DNA from: Perkinsus chesapeaki
Lineage: Eukaryota; Perkinsozoa; Perkinsida; Perkinsidae
Length of the DNA stretch: 58,579 nucleotides
NCBI GenBank assembly: GCA_013115145.1
Contig: JAAPAO010000169.1
Location: forward strand, 1-58,579
Direction of reading: 5' to 3'
The translations under genes and the position numbers were made by a program. A model generated the notes under the pieces. That model was not told the DNA's origin. It was given only the letters and a program-made list of their open reading frames with translations, and did not search any database. Position 1 is the first letter of the stretch. Every line of letters begins with the position of its first letter. This document shows positions 24,660 through 37,305 of the stretch, piece by piece.

Positions 24660-25098
24660 TGAGATACAGTCTGCTACCATGGTATACCTATGAACCATCC
24701 TTAACCTTTCCTTCAAGTACTTCCCACTTTTCCCCAATAACCCGCCCCGGCCATTCCCGCGTCACAGACCTCTTTCGACCGATACCGTGCCACTGATCTT
24801 GCGCGACACTAGCGCGCGCCCAGGTAATCGATATCTGCGCACCACCACTACGTTGACGCGCGCGCGTCTTGAACAGTTCATGAGCCGCAGGTCTGGTAGT
24901 TGGTCATCGTATCACATTAAAAGTGTTAACTATGTATCAGTCGTTTGGCAGATCTCAAAAGCCCATACCAACATGTGTTATACTTTTGTTGTCACTTCGT
25001 TTTTGTTAGGGTGATTTTACACAACCCCCGAACTTTATGAATGCCTCCTTTGCAGTGGATAACCTACAGCGGCCGACGCAGGGACGGTATGTTGTTGC

Positions 25099-25171
25099 GG
25101 TAATAACAGGGAATTGAACCTGGGCCGGACGGATAGGATATCTGTACTTTAACCGTAACGCTGAAATTGCC
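25099..25171 (-). other. Degenerate tRNA-like sequence with B-box
   Basis: Over about 73 nt on the minus strand, AGCGTTACGG resembles an A box, GGTTCAATTCC is a full B-box match with a 4-bp stem (CAGG/CCTG), and the ends (GGCAAT/ATTACC) pair only partly. The anticodon arm is not convincing. It is likely a tRNA pseudogene or a tRNA-derived retroposon head. Confidence 0.4.
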
Positions 25172-25897
25172 ATAAGAACTACCAAGGATTCTAATTTACC
25201 ATGTACCGGTATCTTATCATGCATGTTTAATCATGATCGGTAACAGTCATAATATTAGCTAGCTGCTAGACTATTCATAAAATAGAAAACGAAAATATAA
25301 AAAGTAGCTCGCAAGTTGGATTCCCCTTACAACGATGGTGAAGTAGTCTCGTGGTGTCTAAACTCGACACTGCCCGATGTGATACAAAAGATATATATTA
25401 ATAATACAACACTTTCCGCCAATAGTTCAGGAGCTAGTAGGCAGATTAGGCCCCTGCTTATGTGTGCTCCGGCTGTGATTTTGACACGAGTACAATGTCA
25501 TAGTTTATTAGCTTTATTCTTGGTCTTTATTCAATAGTAGTAGTTTATTAGTTATAGTTTCATTGGTTAGGAAAGACTAGCCTTAGAGCAGCCGCCGACA
25601 TAGTTAAAATAAAGTCCTGCTAACAAAGTTGTTTTCGTTACTACTGCTAATGTTGTATAATTGGTATTTTAGCAAATTGGTCGCAAGTCGAAGCTTTTGA
25701 GCATAGGGCGCTTGATAACTATCTAATTCTGTTTGCCTTCATTAGCTTATTAATCACCGTCACTTTCTAGAGGGACTTGTTGCGGAAATTTATTACCATT
25801 GTTAACTTTACATTACCTTATAGTTAATTGTTCATCAAGTAGGTCCAAGTCAAAGCTTTTGAAAATAGGCCATTTTCTTAAACATTTTCCAAAGGGC

Positions 25898-26725
25898 CCT
25901 TTTTCGGAAACGGTGCTCTTGTCACTAATTTCCATGGTTCACTACTTCCTCAGTATGGTCAGGTTTGTAATCCGCTAAATACAACAGGAGAGGCCTTTGA
26001 ATTTGTAACTAGAGGCTTGGAACCACTTGCTGAGGTTAATTGGAAAAGGCATGATATGAGAGACTTCTGGCATGCATATAGCGCCCCTCCAGATGGTTTC
26101 CATAAGTAATAAGAGTGTGGACAGTCTACAAATTTACAGTATATCTGCGCGTTTGGATGATAAGATATTACGTGGTCTCAGCACATTAGTTTTCCCCGGC
26201 TATAGAGGTGATGGGGGGATTCTTCCACTCGAAATCATTGAAATCTTCAATCGGAAAGGCCGGGAAATGTCGAGGAAAACCTGCTAGGTTATTTCTGCAA
26301 TATCTTCTTGAGCCATCGATCAAAAATTAATAAGTAGAACTTCTAACGAAAAACTCCTAGTGCTATGCAACTCATATAGAGATGCAGATTGCCGAGAGAA
26401 TTTAGACAAACTAAACTGATGCGGATGAACCTAAGATACCACCAAAGCTCCATCTTCTTAGGTTTGCCCTCGTTACTAAGCTTTTGGACTTCCACGGGCT
26501 TGGTCGGAAAAGTCGTTCAGAAGTGCACCTCAGTCGGCTTGAGGGTGCTTTGCGTCGGTAATTGTGGGACACCTGTGAGCCTTTATTCGATATGGTTCCT
26601 TACAGTGCGGGCTTGGCAGTGGATTCACGGAACAGAGTTAGTGGAGAGGCGTTCAATAATATCTCTGATGAAGTGACGGAGAGAGGAGATCTGCATTCTT
26701 GGTTGCAAATGGCACTTTCTTAAAC
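25898..26725 (+). CDS. Unrecognised multi-exon protein G (5' end unclear)
   Basis: Open coding-like stretches in order are: 25898-26107 (VCNPLNTTGEAFEFVTRGL, then HAYSAPPDGFHK), about 26132-26206 (SLQIYSISARLDDKILRGL), and about 26410-26725 (DADEPKIPPKLHLLRF). The last is split by a 48-nt GT-AG intron that restores frame from EGALR to AGLAVDSRNRV and ends WLQMALS-stop. No start codon or signal peptide was identified and no family recognised. The first part could also be a fragment of a dead gene. Confidence 0.35.
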
Positions 26726-28290
26726 CATTACTCTATAACATAGGATACTGTTGAGTAAATAAGTAGTAGAGGAAAATCGGGAAAAGCATTTGGGGATCAT
26801 GAAGAAAACAGGAAGATGTTTTTGTAGCAAAGAGTGATCGACAGAAGCACCGATCTCTGACAATTTCAAAGAGAATAGACCATTGAAAAGCACTAAGCGG
26901 CGGGCTCTTTCCAATGGTGGCTAGACCACTTCCATATTCGCCGAGTTATAAGAAAAGCGTGTGGTACGAAATTGGGTCTTTAGATTGCGCGTACTGTAGG
27001 AAAGATGCCATTTCAACTATCGATGGTCCAACTGAGCGATACTCATCAGACGTATAGAGCTTCCATTACTTCATAGGGATACTTGTTGTTAAATGATATC
27101 AAACCGTAAGGACTCGACAGAGGTGGCTGCATTCTACTACAGCTGTTTTGATGGCAATCAAACGAGCAGTACGCCTGCAGTGAAACTGTATCGTTGTGAA
27201 ATATCCTTCCAGATCTCGCAGAACTAAAGTCCCTTCCTGATAGTAATGCGAAGCCATTTGGTCCAGGGTGATAAGCTATCTAACGAAAGTGATTATACTT
27301 ACTTTTCCCGGGCAGGTGTTCTGCTGAAGAAAGCCCGCTGCTTCGAAGTCTCGACCGAGACTACTGCGTGGAGGCATTGGCGTGCCTTATGAGCGATGCA
27401 TGCAACGATGAAACGGTATGAGTTGTGAACTGTGCTCAGTGGGTAGCTTACCGTATTAGGCTTATGAGATAGTCAGACGATGTTGGCAAGAACAAGAGAG
27501 AATAAAACTCTATCTGGCACATGAAAGTGAATATAGGAAAGCGATGCTCGTTTTTGGTAAGTCACTCGTTGCGCTCTCATACCTTTCACAATCCCACGCA
27601 GTGGGTGTGTGATGGTTACCTTCAGATGGTACAATAATCCTCCTCAATCCCGCTAGTATTCTTGTTAAATTGCATTTCACCCCTGAGCTCTTAGCAACTT
27701 GCCTTCTAGTACTCGGTTACCATAAGTCGACGGACCGTCGTGAAATTTGGACTAGAACATCTCCACGTGGCCGAGGTAGAGATGGACTGCAAGCAAGTCC
27801 CCTCTCAGTTCCACTCAGCAATGTAGTGACACCTTCCTGAGCGATATCAGCAGCTGAGAAGCCCACATACATCATCTAGCAGTCAACCTAAAGCTTTTTC
27901 CAACCATTTTGGAGAACTCTTTCTAAAGGGAAAGTATTCCTCTCGCGCTTCAAATGTTTCGTTAAAAAACTTGTTTTATACACAATTTGTATTTTTTGGT
28001 TGAAGTACTGCAAACCAGGCCACTATTGACAAGCGCATGTTTAGGGTTAATGAGAAGCAGAAGCTAGATTTGGCAGTGGATTCTGTGACAGTCGCTAAAG
28101 TGTGACGAAATAACGGAGTATTCAAAACTACGCAAAAATACCTACTGAGCTAGTTGAGAAAACTTAGACGGGAAAATATTGTAGCTCGTCGGACTCGTAA
28201 TTTTTCCCGAAGTACTTTAGTATCCATATTTCCTATAAATCCCTAAGAGCTAGTCCATATAGATCTATAAGCAAAACAACACGGATATCA
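26726..28290. other. No gene recognised
   Basis: No open frame with coding character, tRNA or TIR repeat was seen. A 17-nt segment (26982-26998) recurs exactly at 31313-31329. Confidence 0.4.
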
Positions 28291-28515
28291 ATGGCTAACT
28301 TCTCCGTAGCGCACTATTTCGTTACTTCAGGAATTCCCAGTTCATCGTTGGTGAATCGCCTGCATACCCGAGAGCTGCCACCCGACATCGTAGCAGATCT
28401 GGCGACGTTAAGCCGAGCTGAAATGATACAGCTGTTAGTATCTGTTGTTAATGACTCCACTAAAAGGCCTTCCTTGGCGAGTGATATCAAACATAAGGCT
28501 TCCTGTGCGTCCTGA
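28291..28515 (+). CDS. Small hypothetical protein (74 residues)
   Basis: An intronless ATG-to-stop frame starts MANFSVAHYFVTSGIP. The sequence is mixed polar and hydrophobic with two Leu-rich amphipathic stretches (VADLATLSRAEMIQLLVSVV), without a clear signal peptide or known domain. It could be a complete micro-gene or the first exon of something longer. I do not recognise it. Confidence 0.3.
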   Translation: MANFSVAHYFVTSGIPSSSLVNRLHTRELPPDIVADLATLSRAEMIQLLVSVVNDSTKRPSLASDIKHKASCAS

Positions 28516-28867
28516 ATAAATAGTATTGTGTTGAAAAGTGCTTAATCGTCCTGTAGCGTGTACACAAGTCAGTGATATATCTCGATTCGAGAAGCACGAA
28601 ACCGTTGTATAAGCGGGCAGTAGCCTATCGTCAGTGCAGGCTCTTTAGCGAGGTGAAGGTTCATACCTATCCCTCTATTTTTACCTACATTCCGCTCACC
28701 GATAACCTATGATGTCGCACTGCCTCTGCACCTTTTCTTTGTCGTTAAAGTGAAAGCCTCCTTTGTCGAGAGATCCGGCATTCTGAACCCAGCCAAGTTC
28801 CCAACTCACTTGTCATTCTCATGTTAATTATTTATGTATGTTGAATTAGCAGTTTATTTTATCCTTG

Positions 28868-30855
28868 ATGATCTCATTCACCTTCAATAGATTGCTCCCA
28901 CCTTGCCATAGAGCCTTAGCCACCCTCACCAATCCATTGCCCATTGCAAGACTTCGCAAAAACTCCGCCAAGTCGAGCAACCCAATTCCTGAGCGGCTAA
29001 CTGAATCTGGACACCCATGGATCTACTGGCCCGAGGTTGGTCAATTCGTATCGCTGAGCATCGCTTCTAAGCCCTGCTGCACCTTGCTAATATCAGCTGC
29101 TGCCACTCTAGGGTTGTCCCTGTGCAGGAATGAACATATCTTTGCCAAACGACTCTCGAGTATCTGTCCTTTCTACAACGTTTAGATGAACCCCCCAGCT
29201 TAGCGACTTCCTCGCGGAAACTCTAGCGAGTCTCTGAGGACCCCTGGCACGGGAATGTCATTAGTATCCGTTTATATGCCCTTGTGTGGTTCAGGTCGAA
29301 AATATAAAAGAGCTCAATCCACTCCCTCCTGGCTCAATTGTACAACTTATCTCACCAGATAACCAACTTGTCGGTTTGGGTCTACTTAATCGGTCGAGCT
29401 CTATACCAATAAGATTACTTGCTAGAACAGACACTGTGCCTTCTGCGATCACCGAGGGCGACGTGAAGGTATGCCGCCGGCAAGGCTCTTCAGCGACTAT
29501 CTCTTCAGGACCTGCTTCGTCGGCGAGCCAGTCGTGCAGTGACCCGGAGTTTGCTCACTCCCGCGGTTGTACGGAATCGCTGTGGCCGGCTGATCTCCGC
29601 AGAGGTTGATGGCCTTCCAGGCGTCACGTCTGATCTCCTCCGAGCAGCTGACGATCAGGGCAGTGTTATCGTCTTCAAGTCCTGCCCTTTGATTTAACCA
29701 TGAGCACCGTATTTTTCGTCACGTCAGATTTGACACCTACGGAGAGGACTTACCCTGGGATTCGGTCGTGCAAGAAGAAGTCGTGCGTTCGATACCAGAC
29801 GTTGAGGCAACAGTCGTGCACAAGATGGGCTGGAGGAAGGAACGTCACGGCGACGACGGCAAAGTGCGCGTGTCGATCAGTATGGGGCTAGCGCATTTTC
29901 AGGAGTACTCAACCAGACTCACCAGCGGCAACGAGGAAGCTCTCGGAGGCGCCTTCGTCGTTGAGGAAAAGACGAAGTTCCAAATACCTCTACTCGACGT
30001 CCCTCAGCAAAGCATGTGGTCATTCGAGGAGGCTCAGATGCGACAAAGACTCTTGCACGTCAGAAGCCAACCTTTCTAGTGCGAAAAGATTCCGTTATTC
30101 CTTCAGTCTGTCAGCGGCCGAACCGTCCTAGATTTGTATTGTGGGTACGGCCAATGGGGAATCAGGGCTGCTGCGGAAGGCGGAGCGGCTGAGGTGGTCT
30201 TGCTCGACGAATCCGTCAAAGCATTGCGGTACGCTGAAGAAAACGTCAAAGCCAACGATGTGACCGAACGAGTAAGTATGGTTACGGTTATTCTTTTTGA
30301 GCATATTTTCTAGGTTTCGACTCTCTTGAGGAACGACATTCAAACCGAGCTGGAGGCGATGGCCGCCTCGAGGCTGTTTTTCGACGTTGCCGTGTTACAT
30401 GCCATCCCTGATATCAAAAAGAGACAGAGAGTTGCCTTTGGTGAACTCGGTCGGGAGCTTGTCGCGTCAATTGAGGGGTATTAGAAAATTATCTTGAACT
30501 AGCTTATACACTTGACGGTCAGCCTCCACAAGAAGGTCCAGGCTGCCATTGGAGTTGTGGCCAAAGGCGGCCTTCTGATCCTACACACACCGATGGTTCC
30601 GAGATCTGAGGATAAGTCAAGCGAACAAATGGTAAGCGCATGAGGACGTCGGATTGCACAATGCAGCGTCTTTTAGGTGGTGAATGCCCTTGGCAAGCTC
30701 AAAAGGGAAGGCGCAATCGAATGGAGCTCTACCGGCGTGGGGATTAATTCAGGTATGGTCCTCTGTTATTCTACATTTATCTTTGGTGCTCAGGTGCGCT
30801 GCTCGGCCATCATGACATTCTATATTCCCGGACGATAGCCGTCCGATTGACATGA
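28868..30855 (+). CDS. RlmI-type SAM-dependent rRNA methyltransferase, probably organellar
   Basis: Nine exons (28868-29035, 29295-29468, 29509-29627, 29728-30058, 30107-30271, 30314-30477, 30523-30631, 30677-30752, 30794-30855) join in frame and follow the RlmI/YccW architecture. They give a basic, Ser/Arg-rich N-terminus typical of an organelle presequence; a PUA-like part with SGHPWIYWPE and IVQLISPDNQLVGLGLLNR; the family signature AEVDGLPGVTFDTYG; and a Rossmann methyltransferase domain with motif I VLDLYCGYGQWGIRAA. The family modifies C5 of a cytosine in large-subunit rRNA. Oddities: the usual DPP motif is replaced (FFDVAVLHAIPD), and the catalytic Cys region was not recognised, so activity is uncertain. 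Two introns have shorter alternatives (25 and 21 nt); I chose the 40- and 48-nt forms because they match the other introns. Confidence 0.75.
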
Positions 30856-31623
30856 CCGAACTGCTGCATTGTTTGCAGGGCAAACGTTTCTGTTCACGTT
30901 TCAAACCAAGTCCAGTTCTAGAGTTGTTACTAGTGCACTGCTACACAGAACCAACCAATGAGCCTCCGATCATACAGTTGACGACCATAGAACTTCATCA
31001 CAGTAGTTCCTATGGCCTCTGGAACATGGTGAGCCATAATGGTTCGTTGGCCATGCCGTGTTACGAGTGGACGTGTCGAGCTGTGTGCAGATGGTGAAAT
31101 CGAAGGAACGCACTTCCGATGACTAGATGACTCCTTGTGTAAAGTGTGATATTTCACATGTGCCAAGAATGCAGGGAAGAAACGTTTCGAGAAGATTCGT
31201 GCTGTGAAGTATTTTAACGATACAACACCATTAAGAGGGTGTCGGAACAGTATTTCAGGTCAACATGTGGTCTGGATATGAAGTTGTGCTTCGAACACCA
31301 AACGCTCGCTTCAGATTGCGCGTACTGTATCTCGTATCTCTTCTGGGGTGACGTTGTATGACGGTCGGTGTGCTCAAGTCAAGGATTGCCACAAAACACT
31401 GGAATCGAGTAGTTGTTGGAAATCAGGACTTATAAGTCATGATCTATAAGGGCCATTAATACTCTAATCGGGCCAATAAATCATTATTAAAAGATACCAT
31501 TATTGATTAATGATTTACTAGCTATTGAAAAAAGGGTTCTTTGCATTCGAGACCGCCCCCAGAAGCTGCTCGTACTGAATACTGGACCAACGGTCTACGA
31601 ATACTATATCATCTGGCAACCAA
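30856..31623. other. No gene recognised
   Basis: An intergenic stretch between convergent genes. It contains the second copy of a 17-nt repeat at 31313-31329. Confidence 0.4.
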
Positions 31624-32658
31624 TCAACCACCTCTATAGCGATGAAACACACGAATGGTGTAGGTCGGAGAAGATTCACAAGGCTCCGTCACGACATAGA
31701 GAGTTCCATGGGGAAGACTTCCAGCTGCTAGAGCCTTCACGCCAGAAGTAACAGGTGCGAGTCGTTCTTGAGCCTTTCCAGAAATTTCTTTGAGCCACCA
31801 ACAATCAACGCCTTCTTCATCCTTCGCTGTCCCCGATACCGCATCAGGCCCCATTACGCATACGAATGGAGCTCTGACTGGGTGCTTAGAATGAAGAAAG
31901 CTACCAGGTGGTCGCATTTTCGTCCGCAATATCAGTAGTGGGTCAGAGTCGTCGAGATGCACCGTATGACAGTAATGCTCTAGCTCAGAGCAGGTGTAGA
32001 TATTGATGGTAGGCGGACAGTTACGCGGGTAATACTTCATATCCATTCGTGCGAAATCTTTCCCTGGAAAACTCAGCTCTGTCAATTCACGGACCTGTAC
32101 CGAGTGTATCCCAACATCAATTTTAGCGTCATATAGATGCATACCCTTGCTGGTCGCAAAGCAAAAGACCAGACGACCAGCGGCATATCTTGCGACGTAG
32201 CGTTCGGCAGAGAGATTTAAGCCATGTAGTTGATTCATGCTGACACATTGGAGAGACCCGAGATCGTATACGAGTACATATTTGGAGTCTTGGTCATATG
32301 CCATTAACCGATCATCATCAGAATTATAATCAATAAACGATCCCTTGAGGCAGAACAAATTGAGCTCCATAACGAAGCGGTTATTGTCGAGCGGTGACCT
32401 CAGAGTCAGCTTCCCGTCATCGATATAAACTCCAAGAAGTTCACCATGGCGGACAATGAACGACGCAGGTAAGCCAGAAATGGTGAATGTCTCCGAGGGA
32501 CAATCAGTAGTGGTCTTGTGATTGTTGGCTCCGATGAACTCGTGTATAATTGTTTGCAACTCGACTATGGGGCCAACTTTGCACTTCTTCTTGAGCCATA
32601 GCGATTCAGTTAGATATAGGTCCAAAACGAATGCGGTGTACCGGTCACAGAACAACAT
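31624..32658 (-). CDS. Unrecognised 344-residue protein F
   Basis: A single open exon with ATG at 32658 (MLFCDRYTAFVLDLYLTES) and stop at 31624. The sequence is evenly mixed, with recurring beta-strand-like blocks ending in aromatic-hydrophobic pairs (SKYVLVYDLGSLQ, GRLVFCFATSKGMHLYDAK, TLYVVTEP). This would suit an all-beta, possibly propeller-like fold. There is no signal peptide and no membrane segment. It follows the WD40 gene on the same strand with about 150 nt between. I do not recognise the family; the fold remark is inference from pattern only. Confidence 0.6.
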   Translation of the reverse strand: MLFCDRYTAFVLDLYLTESLWLKKKCKVGPIVELQTIIHEFIGANNHKTTTDCPSETFTISGLPASFIVRHGELLGVYIDDGKLTLRSPLDNNRFVMELNLFCLKGSFIDYNSDDDRLMAYDQDSKYVLVYDLGSLQCVSMNQLHGLNLSAERYVARYAAGRLVFCFATSKGMHLYDAKIDVGIHSVQVRELTELSFPGKDFARMDMKYYPRNCPPTINIYTCSELEHYCHTVHLDDSDPLLILRTKMRPPGSFLHSKHPVRAPFVCVMGPDAVSGTAKDEEGVDCWWLKEISGKAQERLAPVTSGVKALAAGSLPHGTLYVVTEPCESSPTYTIRVFHRYRGG

Positions 32659-32808
32659 AGATGACTTCAGATGCCGTAGGTCAAATATCGGGAGTCAAGC
32701 CTCGAGTGGGAGAGGCCAGAAAACTACGGAGCAGTATCATCTGCGGGAGTCCAGGAACTCAGCACATATTCACGGGGGCACTTCAACATCTCCATGTTCA
32801 TCCACGCA

Positions 32809-35800
32809 TCAACACCCTTCCATGGCAGTTCGACTTCGTTCATCACCATCGTCAGTCACTTCTTCACACTCTTCCTCGATTTCGTAGAAGTTCCACAGCC
32901 CAAGGCTCTGATCCCTAGCAGCTGTGGCCAGCTGGCGGCCATCTGGGGACCAGCAAATCGAACGGATAGCTGCAATGAAACAGTTCGCTACTAGAACGAA
33001 GGAGAACTAAGACCACCTCCGGAATGGCCGCTTTCACCGTTATTGGAAGCTGGTGGAAGTTGCTGTGAGGTCTTCAGATCGAATATATAAATGTCGCCAT
33101 CCTCGGCACCGGAAGCGATGTACCTAAAACAGACGCCTGTTTGAAGGCTTAATGAAGCAGAACTTCTGATGGAGCACGCATGCTCATCCGAAAGCGAGAT
33201 TTGTCCATGCGTGCAGATGCACTTGCGTACCAATCCATTACTCATTCTCTAACCCGTTAACTATGAGCCCAATTTCTATTCGTATATTATCTACCATGTC
33301 TCCACTAGGAGACTGTGCGCCATAAGAATCTTTAGTATTCTCCTCCAAAGTATGCTACTGAAGTTTCCCACACTTTTAAAGGCCTTCCACACGCTGAGTT
33401 GGGCATCCTAACTCAGACACAGTGTGAGGTATCAGATATATATATTAAGATCTATAGCAGCTAATCCTCGTGGGATACACATTAGTAACCCACTCTTGCT
33501 AGTGTTCACCTGCCATCCTTTGATATCGTTACGCATTGTAGTCTTGGCGGCTGAGGAGGGTAAGAGCCTGACAACCAGTCCCAAATTGTGACCAGCTGAG
33601 TTGGTACCGAAAACCCGAGCGTGCAAGCTCGCCACCGGATCGGCATAGTCGATGTCCCAGAACATCAGGCGGCCATCCTGGTGACATGTTACGAGCTCAT
33701 TCTCCGAGTCTAGCCGTTGGGTCATCCCTGTGAGCATGCCTGCCAGAGCTGCTCGCATCAGCGTTCGGCTATCGGTCGACCTCCTTTGGAGATGTGCTTG
33801 ATCTGCGCCTTCCCAGCCTTGAGGTCGTACGTCACAACTTGGCCATCACCACCAGCACTGTGGACTATATGAGGAGCTGATACATCGACCAGGACCATAG
33901 CCACTCCTCCAGGGCACAATCTGAAAACCATGTATTCTCCACACTAGCATGGAAGCTTACCGAGGGTTGTGCTCCTGGAACTGGATAAGAAGCTCCCGGG
34001 TACTGCGATGCCACACTCTGACCGCGCAACAGCCGGGGCCTCCACCGGTGACGATATAGTTCGATGAGCAAGCGACCTGGGAAAGCCCGACTGAACTGTC
34101 TCATGAATGTGGTGGATACCGCGGCCACTTTGGTACGATGGGCATTTGGAATGTCCCAGAGTAGTAGGCTGTGATCACCAGGCTTTGTGCGCCAACAGCG
34201 AACGAAACCGTCTTCATATCTGAGACAGGCACTGGCACTTCCATCGCATCCGATGCCTACCCACAGACCGCCTCATCGACTGCTGGGCCCGGGCAGAGAC
34301 ACTCCAAACGTGATTTAACCTGATCAGAAGGAGCAATTCCCCGTTGGAAGAATTGCCCCTTGCGGAGACCTGAGCTGTAGCTGTATACGATAGCCCTCCA
34401 AGATCCCAGACAACAAGCTTCCCAAAAGAGGAGCCGGACATAAGGTGGTGGCTGTCACCCTTACAGAAGGATACGCATGTCACCTGACAGATACACCAGA
34501 CTAATGAGAGCCATATTGGCCGTGGAACCTCTCCTGTAACGGTAGATTGTAGAAGACATGCTGCCAGGGAACGAGCGTTGACTCTCCAAAGCTTCCCGTT
34601 TGCAGATGCAGCAAGAAGCTCCTTGCCGGAAGGTGAGGGTGTCAAACACAGGACGTCCGCACCTGTCGAGCATCGTTCCGGTAAAAAGGCTAAACCCGGT
34701 GACCTTTGCCCGCAGCTGGGTCCAAAGCATTTTCGGCGAGCACGTGCCACTTAGTATCCGACCCTTCAAAGGCGCGAATCTTCCACAGGAGATATCAGCT
34801 AGCTCATAAGCATACGTTTACCTTGCCATCACCGCCAGCAACATACAAAGAACTCCCTATCATGGCGAGCGTTCTGAGGGAGCCATTGCAGCATGGCAGA
34901 CTGGAGCGAAATACCTGAACGAAAGATACACCAGTTTGCTCCGTACAGAGGGGCGTACCATTGTGTCGAGATTGAAGATGCAGATCTCTCCCTGTTGAGT
35001 TCCGGCGATCAATTGACGCCCACCATCAGTGATAGTGCCACAGATGTAGTTGCGGACAAGGTTGTGACCTGCTGATTGAGCCTATGAGGTCAGAACTGCA
35101 GCCTCTGCTAGTGCGGTTGCCCTGTGTAGCTCTGATGGCTGATTGCTCACCTGGCATTTGCATTTTGTGTGTCGTAAGGATGTAACTCATCTGTGACATG
35201 TCAAACTCCAAGTCGTGCTTCATCACCAACCCATCCTGAGCTGTACACAGGACATACCTTGGATGCCTGAGATGGGTCTCGTTGGGGAACATCGGATGCT
35301 AGGCCCAGAGGGAATGTGTTAGACTTTTCCTTTGGAATCGAAACATTTTGTTGTAATAGTGTTTTAATCATCTCTCAGCAGTAGGAGCACTTTTTGGTAC
35401 CAGAGTAACACTGTTCCCTGCCGCTACCGTTCCGGACGTATTTACGAGAGGCTGGAAGACTCCCGGGTTTGCAGTGCTTTGAATAAGTCGGAGTGTTCGT
35501 TCTCAATTAGAATTGTATACGCTCACCGAGTCCTAGCTGCCCTCATTGCTCGGGGACCATCGACATCTTCACCAGAAGCAAGTAGATGGAGCCCCAAGAT
35601 AGTGCAGAGCTGTTCAGTTCGGCGAGCATAAACCTAGCAAAGAAAAAACCGTGTAAGTGAGGAGGTGAATTTAAACAAGCCGAAGTATATTAAGAACTCT
35701 CCATGATGAAAATAAAACGCCTTAAGATCCAGAGCGAACGGGAATTTGAGCGAGCAGTACTAATGCAAGGGCGTCGAGATGACAATAAATTACCGATGAC

Positions 35801-36532
35801 AGTGAACTATACCTGCTCCCCGCCTGTGGAGATGTCCCACACAATAAGCATCTGATTGAGGCCAGCAGCAGCCAGGAATATGCCATCCTCACTCATCGAC
35901 AGCCCAACGCATCTGCCGGGCAATCTCTGCGTAAAGCATGGGTGAAGCTAAGATACTTTCCACATATTCCTGGTAGAGTTAAGATCTCTCGCTTGTCTGG
36001 TATGGACCAAACCTTTACAGGAGCGACTTGACCCTAATATAAGACAAACCAACCGCAGTGATTACAAGGCCGAGTTGGTTCATTAAATACCTTCTGTTTT
36101 TCCGACCCAAGCTGCCCACTAGCCAGGAGCCTCCCAGAAGAGCAGACCGCTATAGCGCAGACCTAAGGCCACCATTCGCCGGCATGCCACTAGAGCGCAG
36201 TGTCACTTCGGAATCGTGCCCCCGAAGGAGGGTCTGTTCATGAGGATTCTCAACCTCTTGCAGAACCACCACCGCTCCAACCGCTATAATCATTATATTA
36301 GCGTCGGTTGGCAAGAAGTGCAACTGATGCGTCAAATCGGTCAATGGTCGCAGGAAAATGTTCTTACAACATTAGAGTGCCGGCTTGAGGTAGAGCCCAT
36401 GAGATGGTCGAGTTCAACGGCAGCAGAAGCCACGGGGCTCCCCTTCGCTGAAGACCTGTCGTCTGTGAGCATGCTACTCATATTTGAGGGAGGTGCCACT
36501 TGTGGGCTCTTGTGAGAGGAGATACTGGACAT
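32809..36532 (-). CDS. WD40-repeat beta-propeller protein (CFAP52/WDR90-like)
   Basis: The start at ATG 36532 (MSSISSHKSPQVAPPSN) is followed by short exons carrying WD40 repeats. Junctions verified by frame include the 44-nt introns at 36367-36324 and near 36190, and a 41-nt intron near 33760. Repeat cores seen: IAVCSSGRLLASGQLG, MSEDGIFLAAAGLNQ, YIVTGGGPGCCAVRVW, HSAGGDGQVVTYDLK, CHQDGRLMFWDIDYA, YIASGAEDGDIYIFDL, and last CWSPDGRQLATAARD with LWNF, then an acidic tail ending at 32809. The N-terminal layout (IIAVGAVVVLQEV then RGHDSEVCAIAV) resembles ciliary propellers such as CFAP52/WDR16 and WDR90/POC16. A role in flagella of a motile stage is inference. The whole exon chain was not closed. 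Confidence 0.65.
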
Positions 36533-37305
36533 GACCGCCTTGTTTTAACGTGGAAGGCAACCTTGTGGAATGGACTATCAAGACTGCGAGGCTCAATCTA
36601 GTGAATAATAACCGCGTATAGTGAACTCAATACAAACACAATCGACTAAGAACAAGCTAGGGCAACTGTTGCCCGGCAACAGGTCACCAGGAGATGACGG
36701 GGACATGGGCCACGTACACAGTGATTCGACCTTTATTCAGTACGGCGCAGTCAAGTACGACTTGAAGTCTGTAAGGAGAGGGCTAATAGTGCTAATACTC
36801 GTTCTGAAGGGTTCTATCCTACTGACACCACTACAGGACACACGGTAACTTAGAGAAGATAACCATAGAACCAGCGCTGTGAGGGATCCAGGTTGCTCTT
36901 CTCGTGAGGACCCTCTGATGAACAATGAAACGACGGACTGCGGCTACCCTGCCACACCTCAAAGTAGTAATACTGATTCAGTATCGGAATACAAGCTGTG
37001 TTTGAGTAGTGTAAGCGAGATACATTCTACTGGTATACCCTACTGCTAATATCATGTACATTTCAATACCTAATCAATCTCTATTATACATCGATCTACC
37101 GTGCTTCGATTGGCCACCGTCGCACTGTGTTTACTGACGTAGCCACTCTCCTAAACATTCATGCCGTTTCTACCAACAATGTTGTGTTATCGTCTTCATG
37201 GAGCACATTTACGTGAAACTTAACACGACCCTTGAATCTTGGCTGAAATATTACAAGCGCGCGTGCAAGAATCTTGAAGGATCATTAAAAGCATTAAACC
37301 AGAAA
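36533..37305. other. No gene recognised
   Basis: An intergenic stretch between two minus-strand genes. It probably holds the WD40 gene promoter, but no defined element was seen. Confidence 0.4.

Noticed and set aside
29469-29493. A 25-nt intron in the methyltransferase gene
   Set aside because: The next AG gives a 40-nt intron in the same frame and a better family match (DLLRRR).
30059-30079. A 21-nt GT-AG intron in the methyltransferase gene
   Set aside because: Removing 30059-30106 (48 nt, with a pyrimidine-rich acceptor TTATTCCTTCAG) also keeps frame and matches neighbouring intron sizes, so the ultra-short intron is not needed.
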